NCBI GenBank assembly: GCA_031308135.1
Contig: JAHLJT010009436.1
Span: forward strand, 137,584,950-137,648,949
Length of the DNA: 64,000 nucleotides
Direction: 5' to 3'
Source: Acheta domesticus
Lineage: Eukaryota > Arthropoda > Insecta > Orthoptera > Gryllidae
In this document: positions 47,034-58,760 of the stretch, piece by piece
Position numbering within the stretch: position 1 is the first letter of the stretch
How the letters are laid out: every line of letters begins with the position of its first letter
The notes under the pieces: generated by a model
Told to the model about the DNA's origin: nothing
Seen by the model: the letters and a program-made list of their open reading frames with translations, nothing else
Databases searched by the model: none
Program-made: the position numbers and the translations under genes

Positions 47034-47289
47034 TAATGATCAATTTAATGTGTGAAAGCCAGAACAGTGACATTTTATAAATTCTGAGAAAACTGTTGTC
47101 TTTCATTCAATATCACTGTAAAATCGTGTTACTTTGTTTCAGTATTAAAACCTAGGCATTTTAATTGTTTATTAAATTACGAATCAACAGTGGCACTGAA
47201 ATATAGCCTATTGTAAAAGTGGTTTTCTCAGAATTTATAAAATCTCACTTATACTGTGCTGTATTTCACCCATTCAATTATTGATCATT
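47034..47289. mobile_element. Nested foldback MITE of about 256 bp
   Basis: ATTTTATAAATTCTGAGAAAAC (47072-47093) is perfectly inverted at 47222-47243. Pairing continues imperfectly outward through GTCACTGT/ACTGTG, TTCACAC/TTCACCC and ATTGATCATT to about 47034 and 47289. The arms are about 60-65 bases with a 128-base AT-rich centre. No coding sequence. It sits inside the 5.2-kb transposon and so inserted later or was carried along. Confidence 0.65.
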
Positions 47290-50068
47290 GACATACTGAT
47301 TTGTTAAGTTAATTGTGAAATTATGGTAACAATACTTAAATACTGTAAATCATTTGTTCAACAGTTCACGACAGGTGAAGCAAAGCTTCATTGAAATATT
47401 AGTTACATATGGTTTGTGTGTAACTAATACAAAACCTCCATTAATTGTTATTAAATATTTTATTAAATTTTGAGTTCTTCTAATTATCAACTTTGGAAAG
47501 TATTCAAACCATGTTGAAAGGTTTCTGTGAAGAAAAAGATTCAAGTTAATAAACATTTTCTGAGTACTGATTGGCAAAATACACGTAGTTAATCAAAAGA
47601 TGAATAACTTTTGTGAATGAGTGAATTCAGTGAATTTCTTAAATATAAAACAAGCAGTCAGTTCTTAAAATTTAGATATTAGGTACATCATAGGTTAAAA
47701 AGTGCTATGAAATATGTACTTGTTATTAAAAGGATACTACAGAATGTTAAATTATAAATTATTATTTATCCTAAATGTTTTTCCAATTAAAAAAAAAAAA
47801 GCGATTAAACGGGCCCGCACACTGTAAGTTTCTTCCTCAACTAATTTGTGTATAACAAGTCTATTAATAAAATTGAATTGAATTTCACTATGAAAATTTG
47901 ACGAAATGAAAATTGAGAGGTTTCATACTTTCAATAACTTTAGTTGAACATGGGTGAAAAGATATCACAAAATCAAAGTTATATAAATGAAAAAATAATT
48001 CCCTTTATTTGTGTTGTGATTTCTTTGAAGGATACTACTGTTGCACAAACACCTTTGAAGTTTAATAAATTTTATTCACTTTGATGATTTTAAATGAAAA
48101 TTTATAAAATTGAAATTACTTCCCTATGTACTTTTAGAACATATCCTGAAAGTCCATGACCTAATATTAATTAGCTCAAAACCCCATCCGCCACATTTGC
48201 TACGATGAGTAAAAAGTTGTATTTTGAAATCAAAATTATACATTGAAAATTTTAAAAATGAACAAAATTCATATTGTAACATCTTATATAACAGCATTTG
48301 ATTGGTTATCAAGCCTGACCTAACTGCATAATTTGATAACTTTTAATCTCATATCTCTCACATCTCCCACTTTAATCTCTCTCTGTTAAGATGTCGTATG
48401 ATACTTACTTCATAAGTAAGCATTAAACTCCTTAAAAGATAAAACTTTTCTTTTAATTAAATCTGCATTTCTAATTTTTTTTATTCAAAGGAATAATATT
48501 TTTCTATTACCTGAATTAATTTTTGGTTTATATGGTGTTGACAATATATTTTCAATGCACATTCATACTCATCAAAATTAACTTCACAAAATTGAAAAAG
48601 TTTCTTTTAATAAAAAAGAATTAGAATTTCTTTTAATTGCTTTTTTTTTACAAAGGTAGTTAACATCAGCAGATTTAATGAAGTGACTACTTATATCTTC
48701 TATTTATTTATTTATTTGTCAAAAAAACAGTAAAAACTGTATATGACGTGTGGGGAAAGAAATTTATCTGCGCACATTTTCTTGAGGGCCAGAATTTTAT
48801 TTAAAAAAAAAACGAAAAAATGAATTTAGAAAATAATTATTTTAGAAAAATAAAAAAAATGAAAAATGAAAAATGTTTTTTCTCAAGTTATAGAAAATCA
48901 ATTTCAACTGTAAATGAACTACAAGCAAAAGGAGTGCTCAACAAAACGTGCGCACAGTGAAGCTACATTTACGTCCAGAAGCAAAACAAGGGGCCATCTC
49001 AGCATTTGCTCAATGGATCAGGGAAACTGGACAAAAACCTGATCGAGATGGGGTGTGAAGAGAGAAGAAGTGTACATCTCTATATTGCAATTAGTGGGAA
49101 TACACATAATAATGAAAATATTCATACATACATGAAGAAAGATTCAGTAATTGCAAGAAAAAACTAAATTCAAAGACTAGTTATATTGCAAAAATAATAA
49201 AAAAACATTTCTATAGGTTCTGTACCAGTTAATGTTTAGCAAAAAAATCTGAAATTAAATTTGGAAAAAATTAGAAACATAAATTAAGAGAAAAATTGAA
49301 TTATCCAGTTATGGTCCAGTTACCACTTACTATATTATTACTCTAACTTCCATCACCAACAAACCATTACAGTATCACATGCTCTCTAACTACACAATAT
49401 TTATTTTCAGAGAGATATTGAGAGAACATTCACATACACAGATATAAACACATGGCAAATTTGATAAAGATAAAAATATTAGCTAAAAACCAACTGGTAC
49501 CACAGTCCCCACCCCTCAATCAAAAATATTCAAAAGTTTTCTCTAGTTCTAATGCTCCACATTACATTATTTTCTCAACCGCCTATATGTACAATGAAGT
49601 CACTATTAGTAACTATTTGAAAGCCATCTGGTAGTTTTTATCTGCATGTTGAAAGAAAGTTGTTGTCATTAAAGATCTGAAGCATAAAAATGTACCTACA
49701 TATATCTAATTTCATAAATGTTTATTGAAAATTAAAGTCTGATGTAACAGTTATTAAAGCATTTCTATGAATCCTGATAGTATATAGTTCTTTAGAAACT
49801 TGTAAAAGTACAAATAAGAATAATGATAATAATAGTGAAAAATACATTTCAATAAGCCAAGATCAGCATAATAATAATATATATTCACGATTTCACATGG
49901 AATATAACCACTCACTTGCCCTAGTTGGAATAATATAAATTTACAACTTGCAACTCTGCACCTATGAAGAATAACAAACGTCAAATATTTTTCAATCCAT
50001 TTTGATGGGCAGCCATATTCCCACAAATAAGAAACATCAGTGGATCCTGGAATGGGAACACCGGGGGG
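47290..50068. other. AT-rich transposon interior without recognised genes
   Basis: A patch at 48955-49060 has unusual composition and a 33-codon plus frame (KLHLRPEAKQGAISAFAQW) that looks protein-like but is unidentified; it could be further transposon debris. The frame at 49754-50224 minus includes the transposase tail, but its later part is not recognised. Confidence 0.4.
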
Positions 50069-50951
50069 ATCTTTGTCATAAGAGTCATCCTGAAAATTTA
50101 TTATGACTGGAATCTGGGAAGCCTTCTTACTTATTTCTACTCTACACTCTTCTTCTATATTCTTTGCAGTATGTGCCATATAATTATCCCAAATACAGAA
50201 GTGTTCAGAATAAATGAGAACCATATGTTACATTAGTAACATTTCTGGAAAATATTCTAAGGTAATATTTGTATATTAATTCACTTTCTTCTCCACAGTA
50301 GTCAGTTCTATTGCTTCCTTTCTTTTTCTTGTTGCTTTGTGATTGAAAGTGGTATCATGATGCCACTGATAATATCTTTTGCATTGGCTCCATACCAATT
50401 CGATAGAATTATAGTGAAAATATAGTGACAATTAGGGGGACGGGAAGACAGAACTCAGTGACCAGCTTTCTCTATAATTTCATCTTCCCCATATCAACCA
50501 ATACGATTTATCAAATAGTAAGAATATTGACAAACATTGTATCAAAATAAATACAAAAAGTAAAATTGTATTCTATGATTTAATTCAGCAAAATTTTGTT
50601 CATTTCAGTGAAAACTTTATCTGAACATCAGCCTCAGAAGCTTTCACACATTCTATTAGCAAACTTTAAGTTCTAATTAAAATTGTATTACTGATTTTAC
50701 TATAAGATCATTGAACGTTATTGAATTTAATACAGGTTGTACTCCACTCTTTATAGTGATGTAAATAATGTTGAAACTACTTTTGTGACTGAATTGTATT
50801 GTAGCAATACCTGTTTTTTTTTTATCAGTTATTTAAAAAAAGATTAAATGAATTTCATATATGAGTGTTTTTTACATTCTTAAAAGAAATATTGTTGAAA
50901 AATAGCACTCACCAGCACAGAATGAATTGCTACTCTGTCCATTACATAAAT
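50069..50951 (-). pseudogene. Decayed DDE transposase (Tc1/mariner superfamily, DDE_3-like)
   Basis: Ordered remnants on the minus strand match the C-terminal half of arthropod DDE_3-type transposases. IYVMDRVAIHSVL (50951-50913) corresponds to the second catalytic aspartate block, normally V-x-D-N-A-x-Y-H-S. DEIIEKAGH (50487-50458), followed by an in-frame stop, matches the D-E-x-x-x-x-x-G-H segment before L-P-P-Y-H. HYNSIELVW (50416-50390) corresponds to N-P-I-E-L-V-W, which carries the catalytic glutamate. The frame runs on to a stop at 50276. WDNYMAHTAKNIEEE and PVIINFQDDS (about 50194-50070) match the usual W-x(5)-H and acidic tail. GTGAGT directly follows the first block, so an intron may separate the exons. 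Stops and frameshifts between blocks make it non-functional. The N-terminal DNA-binding part was not found. Confidence 0.75.
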
Positions 50952-51745
50952 CCATGTTTCTTACAATCAAAGTAGAAATCTTTTCATTTTTGAAACATCT
51001 GTGCTGTCAGAGTTGCTCAATAGTCATTTATTTCTTTTGACTTTGAGAGAATAATAATTCTGTACTTTTGATGAAACCACCTGTATGTAAGAATATATAT
51101 TTTCCCTTCGTCTAAACTTTTGCTCAAGCAGCACTCTCTACTCTTATCTGGTCATGGCTGAGAGGCAAAAACTAAAAGGTAGATTATTAAAGATAATATA
51201 TAAAATGATATATCAAAATAAAACAGTATTAAACCACAATGTAGGTGCTTCAATCCAGACAAGCATTATTCATGATCATTACACCTGCTGATCTAATTCC
51301 AATTTCACAAATTTAAACATACTTCAGTACATGCAAATGATGCACTTATTTGTCCCATTTCAAATCTTTCAATTGTAAACAATTTAGTAGATGCTTCGCT
51401 TGCCTTTCGAATATAACCATGTCACGAAACAGACAAAAGGCCCGCCAAATATACAAAAGTCCTGCTAGTTGAACTTCTCATTTCTGTAGGAAAATTTCCA
51501 CATATTAACTAAATACACCATACAGAAAATATTAACTTTTATCTTGAACATAGTTTCAACGTATATATTCACTATAACAAAATATTTATCCGCGAACATT
51601 TTCCTTTGGAGGAAAGACAATACAATAGATGGTTTCACGGCGCTAAGACAAGTTAGCCAACGTTCGTGAAATAAAAGCGAATAATTTCTGTGTGTTAATC
51701 ACCGACCACGCCCCCTGGCACGATCTCTATGGTATGGCAACAATG

Positions 51746-51784
51746 GCTGTCAAAAAAATCGGTCACATGACTGAACACTCTGTA
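51746..51784 (-). repeat. Right 39-bp terminal inverted repeat of the transposon
   Basis: Reads GCTGTCAAAAAAATCGGTCA on the plus strand and ends GAACACTCTGTA. It is the inverted partner of 46561-46599. The sequence resumes C-rich host DNA immediately after TA. Confidence 0.9.
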
Positions 51785-52560
51785 TTTGCTGTCCTCGCCC
51801 GCCGTGCGCTTCTCACCGCCCAGAGGGATACGCCCCCAGCCCGCCCCAACATTTCGCTACCCGCCGCTCGTTTTCCATTGCCCGAACACATCTGCTCGAC
51901 CCAAAACCCCTCTCTATTCCGCCAATTCTTTTTCCAGCGACCGGCAACTTGCTGACAGTTTCCCGCCTGTTCGTTACTTCGCTGCGTGGTACGACGTGCT
52001 TTGACAGTCATACTGCGAGCCATCGTCTTTGTGTGTCCATGCCGGGTCCACATTCTCTTCCCTGCTGTTTCGCTATCACTGCTCCGTCGCTCGAGTCCCT
52101 AGCCATCCGCAGACTGTTCCAATTTCTACCCTACTCTCCTCCCTGATTCCTGACCTCTCCTTTGCACTTGTGTAAACAGTGTCATTCGCTACCCGCCGTC
52201 TGCCCATCGCCCCTTGCCAATCTATTTCCCGCTCTGCATGTCACGATGCTGCCAAATGTTCTCTGCTTACTGGAAGCCGTGGACTCTCATTACTCCCAGT
52301 ACGTCCGTCCTCTGTGCTACATACTACGTTGTTCCCTGCTATGGCAGCACTATGCTTCGTCTCCATTGCCTTCTAATTCTCATCCATTTTCTCGCTGTCC
52401 CGCCCTTGATTGCAATCCTCTCCCTGGTGCAGTACACTGCTTTGGCCTGCTTCCTCTGTGCTCTTATGGAAACTGCATGTTCATCCCCTTGGGGGCCGCT
52501 GGAGTCCCTATACGGTATTTGGAGCAATCGACGCTGCTGTTATAGCTTTTGTATAAGTAA
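51785..52560. other. C-rich flank resuming after the transposon
   Basis: Pyrimidine-rich plus strand like 45.1-46.56 kb, gradually losing CpG. A (CGCCCGCCGTGCGC) GC patch lies at its start. Open frames of about 126 codons are compositional. Joined to 46560, it would restore a continuous C-rich tract. Confidence 0.45.
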
Positions 52561-54229
52561 TAGTGATCATTTCGTTCACGTCATGTTGCACTAAAGAGAA
52601 CTTCAGATTTGGGATCATGATTAGATTAATATTGGCGAGCTAATGTAGCTCTAGTTTAACGCTCAATTGATAGTTTTAATATGATAAATGACTTATTCCA
52701 AGTGCCTCTCCACAGAGAAATTTATACCCCCTTAATAGCTGAGTATTACTTAATCTGCATGTTAAAAAAAAAAAAACAACGAAAGTGGAACGATGGCGAT
52801 AAAAATCTTTGTAGTTCTAAATAGCTCATTTTATTGTGAATTTAATTATCCGTAGTTTGAAACCAATATCGTTATCCACCATCGCCCTTGATATTTTCTC
52901 TGTCAAGTGAATGAATTTCGCAGTTTCGAAATTTCTCATTTCTTTTACAGAAATATCAAACCCATTTGCATTAATACTTACATGACAAGATACACGATAA
53001 TCGCCATAGTACTTACATTTATGTAACTACATTTTTCAGTAACCACAATCATACTTGTAGTACGACAAGATAATGAAGCAGTGATAAATAACATTTTAAA
53101 ATAAGGTTAATACGTTAATGTTATTATCGTTTAGAAATTAATTATAAAATATATTGATTACAAAATTCGTATATATTAAGCTTGGTCTGATTTACACGTA
53201 TATTTTCGTCGTCAGCTTAGCACGATGAGGTTAGTCTGTCCGTCTTACATGTATCCAAAGCTCTAGCCCATAAAGTATTTTGCGAGTTCGCAAAATTTCG
53301 TTTAGTTCTTGCAAAACGTTCAACATGCATCTACACGTTACGTTTTTCCTAACACTTGTGACAAGACCATGCAACGTTGACGACCAAATATTACGTGTCA
53401 AAATGTTTACGTGAAGACTAAAATTTTTATGTTATTTGAACTGAAAACAATGCTGAGCTGCTACGAGTATCATCCTAAAAGACTAGGTTGTAAGAAGATT
53501 AACCCTCCCTCGCCCTGTGCATACATAACATAGTTTTTGAGAACAGATACGTGTTGGGAATTTGCGTGAGGTTCAGGTTCATTCTTCGAAAAAATGTTTC
53601 GGTTGCGCATTCTGCGCACGACCCGGTTCACGTCTTTCCAAACAAGGCCGGGAAGTTTCCGCCGAGAACTAAAAGAAAAGTGACGGCTGGCTGCCGCGTG
53701 GTCGGTTTCCTCTCGCCGCCTGACGCGCTGACGGGGCTAATCCCAGCGCGAAGACCAAGGGGGGCACGACTGGCCCCTGGACACTGTCCCGAAACAGGAC
53801 AAAACGCGAAAAGTGCAAAATAAATTAATTACAAATTTAAAAATTCGCCTTGATTATTACCTGTTCATTGAACATCGAGGGTAAAGCTTGTTATTTTTAC
53901 ATGCTCAAATGTTTCGAAATTCAGTGTGCAACAATAAATTCTACCCAAGAAGCTATGTGGCTTATTTTCGTCTACAGTCATTTAAAATTTCTGAAATGAT
54001 GTGAAGACAACAATAAATTGTATAAGAAAAAATATTTTTTTGCGAACCACAAGAAATAGACCATTTCAAAAACTTCAAATCTTTTGTCTGTGAGTAATAG
54101 GGGAAATATTGCTGCAAGTGATGTTTGTACTACTTCCATTGTGAAATTTACATTCAAGTAACCATAAATCGTGTAAATAAAATCGATCTTTCACGTTTTA
54201 TGCATTTCTTAATTCTTTTATTGACACAT
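52561..54229. other. Non-coding stretch with one GC patch
   Basis: AT-rich except for 53590-53800, which is GC-elevated with CpG. No exon or RNA gene is recognised. Confidence 0.4.
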
Positions 54230-54600
54230 TGCGTGGCTGCGCGATTGCAAATGCTAGAAATGGAGCCATGGGAGCTGTCAGTGATGTTTGGGCCCTCTGT
54301 GCCCTGCGGGTGGTCGTTCGAGGCGGAAACGGAACGGACCCGAGGGCGGGGGCGGGGCTAACGAGCGACCCGACACCCGCCCCCGCGCGCCGCCCACTTC
54401 CCTTCTGCCCAGTGACCCAGTGCCCAGCCGCGCCACTCGCCACATGTGCTTTCGCTCCTTCCGGTTGGCTCCTCCGCTCTCATTCAGCCTCCAGGAAACA
54501 GTCGCTTGACGCGACCCTGGTGGCTGAAGAAAACTCGCCCTTGAAGAAACTATTACTATTTAGGCCGGAATCAGGTGCGCTACCGTCGCGCCGTGGAGTC
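54230..54600. other. CpG-rich island
   Basis: GC-rich block next to SINE copy 4. Open frames of up to 124 codons are compositional. Confidence 0.4.
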
Positions 54601-54628
54601 TAGCACTATCCAGTGCTCATGATTAATT

Positions 54629-55005
54629 GATTGTTTCCGGGAACGTCAACTGCTATGGTCATTAGACCTTTTAGTGCACCCCATGAATGTTTTAAACTGC
54701 AATTTGGTGGGTGATTCCTCCCCCACTGAGGGAGAGGTGCGACGCCGACCTACACTTCGTATTTTTGAGGATTTCACCGGATGCTCCGCCCCAGCCAGAA
54801 CAAGCTCTGAACTTCGACTGGTCTCCAACTTGTAGTGAAGTGCATATGTGTGTGAGAGGAGAGGATAGGACGCTCGTTTGTGTGGGATCTGCTCCTGCAT
54901 TGGCTGATGTTGATCGGAGAAACCTCGGAAAACTACCGATCAGAGCGGCCGCAGTTACAATTATCCTCAAGACAGCTGAATTCGATCTAGTTATTTACGA
55001 CTGTA
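54629..55005 (-). mobile_element. tRNA-headed SINE, copy 4 (head truncated, minus orientation)
   Basis: On the plus strand it starts with the reverse of the tail (GATTGTTTCCGGGAACGTCA, then CTGCTATGGTCATTAG) and ends with GATCGGAGAAACCTCGG, CTACCGATCAGAGCGGCCGC and CAGCTGAATTCGATCTAG. These are the reverse complements of blocks in copies 2 and 3. The tRNA-like head is lost or unrecognisable. Confidence 0.7.
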
Positions 55006-56915
55006 CGAATATACTATTTCTGTACACTTGGTGAATTACTAGAGGGGGTGCTGTAAATCAATCGGGAGCAATTCCAAAAATTGGATTGCATTACTATTGG
55101 ATAACATTATCCCTCCCCTAACTCACCAACTGCAGAGAAATTTTAATCGGGGTATAAACTCGTCTGGTTTCAGTACTCTTATTGCGGATTAAATACGAAT
55201 AAAAACATTCAGTCATGTTTATCCTTCTGTATCTTATCTCAAAGTGATGTATCAATTTCACTTTTTCTCAAATTTGAAAACATTTCCTTTAAGCTTTTCA
55301 ATGTTGTTCTTATCAATTAATCCAATATGATTCTTCACATTCCATTCTCTAATCACTTTCAGAACTGAAACTCATTGAACATTAACTGAAATAATATCGT
55401 GATTGACATTTTTATTGACATTTATTAATTAGAGTTTGAGGAGAGTTTAAGTTACATTACAGTGCATGAACTGTTTTTCTATTTTGTTCTATTAATCAAT
55501 GAATTTAAAACATTATTGGATTGCATTCATTAAATTTATCACGTGATTCGATGGTTTAAACTTATGACGATGGATCGTATTCTTATTTCGGAAATTTGAA
55601 ACTTCTGACTTCATTGACACTGTCATCAGCCTCACTTTGCATTTTTTTTGCAAGTTTTTCCACAGTGTCACGTATTGTACATTGTTCGATGGTTTCTTTT
55701 TCTGTACTGGGGTTTAATATTCGATTGTGTGGCAAACATTTGTGCCTTCTAACAAGTTAGAATTCATTTTCCAGTTTTACTCAATGATTTCGGATTGTTG
55801 AACTACATTACGCCAATTGTTAGTGTTGACTCTAACAGAGCTTAACATCACAAATTGAGCGTAATCCATCCAGTCAATAACGAAAGATCACATTATCTAC
55901 TGGACAGTTGCATAAACTATCTATGCACGTTAATGTTCTTTCCAATAATTCCCTATTTTGTATGTAGAGAACGAATGAACCAATCTGTTATTTATTATCA
56001 TTGCTTGTTCTCTTTTGTTTTCAATCTCGATGTGATAGAATACTATAAAAAGATAACCCCAACTGTGTAGATATGATGTGAGATTGCAACCGATCGAGTA
56101 TACAGATGCCACCTCTATGATTTTAAGCACTCCACTAATAAATGGGAAACGTTCAAGAATACTTTTTTGATAACTATTGAAACTTATTTTTAATACAGCC
56201 GCAAAAAATAATTTTTGTTTAAAAACGGACAGGTTGCTTCATCCTTTGTCATTATTGTCCCTTCTCCTCGAAATAATCGAATACGCCCACTTTTAGGTCG
56301 TATGATCTGATTCCAAGAAAAGATAATTTTTTCGATATGAAGCATGGTAATGCCACAAACTAAGCAAATTATTAATCCAAGATTAATTTTTTGCCATTCG
56401 GTTCCATGTCACTAATTTATATTGATTCAGTTTATAAAACGGAGTGAGTGACTGATAATCAAAAGTTTCTCTGGTAGCTTTAATGTAACGCCAATTTAAT
56501 ATTTGTTTCACAACGGTAAAGGAATGAGGCCCAAAAAAATCGTTTAGTTATCATCTTGACATCTAACGAGAAAATGAAAACGAATATAACTAATCAGGAA
56601 AATGATATTTTCAGAGAGCATCGTGATAATGCTCAAGGCGAATAACCAAAAATTTATGGCTTACGACTGTCTCACCTTGACTCCAACATACTAAATCATA
56701 AACCGTATTATCGATACGAAAAATGTATAAATAAAATTGGATATTAAATGTTTATTTCTCTATCTTATATGATTTCATGGATGAAGCGGAAATCACTAGC
56801 AATGATCCAAATGGTTTTTACCAGCGCACGTACGTCGTACATTTTACTAATCCTTACCTATCCTCCCATGTGACGATCACGGGAATCATCACGTGATTTG
56901 CATTCAGAATCCGCT
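55006..56915. other. AT-rich non-coding stretch
   Basis: Nothing recognisable beyond short open frames. Confidence 0.4.
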
Positions 56916-56919
56916 AGAG

Positions 56920-57416
56920 TGGTAGAGAATAGGGTTACGATGAATACATCGATGACGATGTTTTCAGAACATCGATATTTTTATAAAATCATCGATGAAT
57001 TTAACATCTATTTTTTGAAGCCGACGTTTTGTGTTCGATATTATTACGTGGTCGATATATTTTTAATGAAAAAAATCTCCAAACAAAATTAATTTTGACG
57101 AAGGGTGAAAAATAAATAAAACCTAGTTTTCGCCAATAAAGAAATTATTTTTGAATTATCGAATCAGACAATCCAAGTTTTGTTAATTTTCCTGAAGCTT
57201 TTTTTACTTTGTTTTGTCAGTTGAATCTGAATTAAATAGTAATAATAGATATAACATTGCGCTTAAATCCCCCCTCCCGTGAAGTTTAATGGTTTCTAAT
57301 TCAGTTTTAAAAACATCGATGGTTTTGGTTCGATGTTTTGTTAACATTAATGCTTTAATTTTAAGCATCGATGTTCATAAACATCGGTGTTTTGTTGGCG
57401 ATGTCGCATCTCTAGC
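56920..57416. mobile_element. Probable hAT-type MITE rich in ATCGATG
   Basis: Left end GGTAGAGAATAGGGTTACGATG and right end, read inverted, GTGCTAGAGATGCGACATCG are similar. Both lead into clusters of ACATCGATG motifs facing each other (left cluster 56948-57000, right cluster 57312-57390). Non-autonomous hAT-like insect elements often start with AGAGATG and contain such ATCGAT arrays (general knowledge). A clean 8-bp target duplication is not seen. Confidence 0.45.
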
Positions 57417-57419
57417 ACA

Positions 57420-57715
57420 GAAGACGCTAGCGAGGGCGCGGCACATCGCCTCGCGTCGATTTCAACCGCAGCGCCTGCAATCGATTTTCGCGTCGCCGCG
57501 CTTCAGACCGGATGAATATAATAAAGGTTGACACCGAAATCGCATTTCGCTTCATTGTTCCCGGGTATTCACTGGTGCGCACGGTGTCGAGGGGGGATCT
57601 TCATTTGAAATCAACCCGGCGGGTTGGGCGCCATTGTCGATTCTACACCGAGAGGGAATCGACAGGCGATGTGAGGGAATGAAGATGGCGGCGCTCCGAA
57701 TGTCTTTTGGTGCAT
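57420..57715. other. GC-elevated patch with a YY1/Pho-type box
   Basis: Contains AAGATGGCGGC (57682-57692), a perfect YY1/Pho core, and a 17-bp GTCGAT-rich stretch near 57631-57670 with inverted GAATCGACAG/TGTCGATTC halves. No exon is recognised. Confidence 0.3.
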
Positions 57716-57717
57716 AG

Positions 57718-57780
57718 GTTCTCAAACGATGGTTCGCGAACCCCCAGGGGTCACGAGAACCCCAAGGGTTCTCGAAAATT
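57718..57780. mobile_element. Possible hAT element terminus
   Basis: GGTTCTCAAACGATGGTTCG, GAACCCCCAGGGGTCACGAG and AACCCCAAGGGTTCTCG resemble the GGTTCTCAAAC terminal sequence with GCGAACCCCC of many arthropod hAT elements. No matching opposite end is seen in the window, so it may be a solitary fragment. Confidence 0.35.
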
Positions 57781-58429
57781 ATATTGTATTGAATCCGTTC
57801 GTGCTCACTTACTTGAAAAATACAGATATTCGTTGAATCAGACACTCGCAGAACTATCTTGAAATTAAAAAAAAATTTAAAAATTTAAATTTGTCATTTT
57901 AACCGAACATCCACCAAGTTATCCAGTTCATAAACACCAATATTCCTTCAGCATCGAAAACGTTTGATCAGATCCAGACGTAAAGAGCTAGCATGTTGCT
58001 TATGCATCTAGTATGGTTTTGTTTTTCTGCTAAGTAGTAAATTCAGAGGAAATTTTAACTGAATGCATCTTCACTTTCATTTTACCAAAGGAACCTCTCT
58101 AATCTCTGATCTCATGAAACAACAGTACTTTATAAAGGCGTTGAAAGAAAACGTCCTTGTAAAGTCCTTTTTGCCCGGCAAACATTGTGTTCCAGAGACG
58201 ATTACAAATGTCATTTTTGTCTAAATTTCTTCATTTTACGAGAAATCCTTCTAAAATCTGTTTTGAAAGCGAAGTGTAAGAATCACTAATTTGTCAAATG
58301 ACCATTTTTGACTTTCTAGTGTATAACAAAATCGTGTTTTAGAATTAGAAGTACGCCTTCCGAAAAAACGCACTCACAGCAAAAAAAAAAAAAAAAAATG
58401 CTATGAGAGCGAGAGTTAACCGAGCTCTG
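57781..58429. other. AT-rich stretch ending in an A run
   Basis: Nothing recognisable. An A homopolymer of about 18 bases lies at 58381-58398. Confidence 0.4.
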
Positions 58430-58760
58430 TCAGAACCTCGGGTCCGTGCCCAGAAAATTCGGAATCCTGGCGACGTTCTAGCCTGCGCCGGAAGGAGCTC
58501 TGCCGGCGGCGGCGGCGGCGCGCGTGAGAACTGCGGGTGGCGCCGTGCTGCGCCGCGCCGCTCGCCCCGCAAGTCACGCGCCAGCACGCGACCTCGCTCT
58601 TCCACGCGGCGGCGGCGGCGGTGCGAGGAGGGGGGTGGGGAGCGGGCCCGCGGGACGGCGCGGCGCTGCGCGGCGCACGGGAACCGAGCGAACGAGCGGA
58701 GGGCGGTGGATGCCCCGGAGCACGGGGCTCTGGCTTCTGGCTTTTCTCGCCCAGGTTCCC
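58430..58760. other. CpG-rich island
   Basis: GC-rich with GGCGGC runs and one CGTGAGAAC Su(H)-type match (about 58524-58532). Open frames are compositional. Confidence 0.45.

Larger units (their letters stand above)
46561..51784 (-). mobile_element. 5.2-kb Tc1/mariner-superfamily DNA transposon with 39-bp terminal inverted repeats
   Basis: The first 39 bases (46561-46599, starting TACAGAGCGTTCAGTCATGT) and the last 39 (51746-51784) are reverse complements at 38 of 39 positions. The outermost bases are TA on both sides, the target duplication used by the IS630/Tc1/mariner superfamily. The interior is AT-rich, while both flanks are C-rich DNA of the same kind, so the element interrupts a once continuous block. 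A decayed DDE transposase lies on the minus strand at about 50069-50951. It is larger than most family members (1.3-2.5 kb), partly because of a nested hairpin MITE at 47034-47289. It is not capable of autonomous movement because the transposase is broken. Confidence 0.8.

Noticed and set aside
51153..51290. Plus-strand frame starting MAERQKLKGR that superficially resembles a transposase N-terminus
   Set aside because: It lies on the strand opposite to the transposase remnant and the resemblance is limited to a few basic residues.
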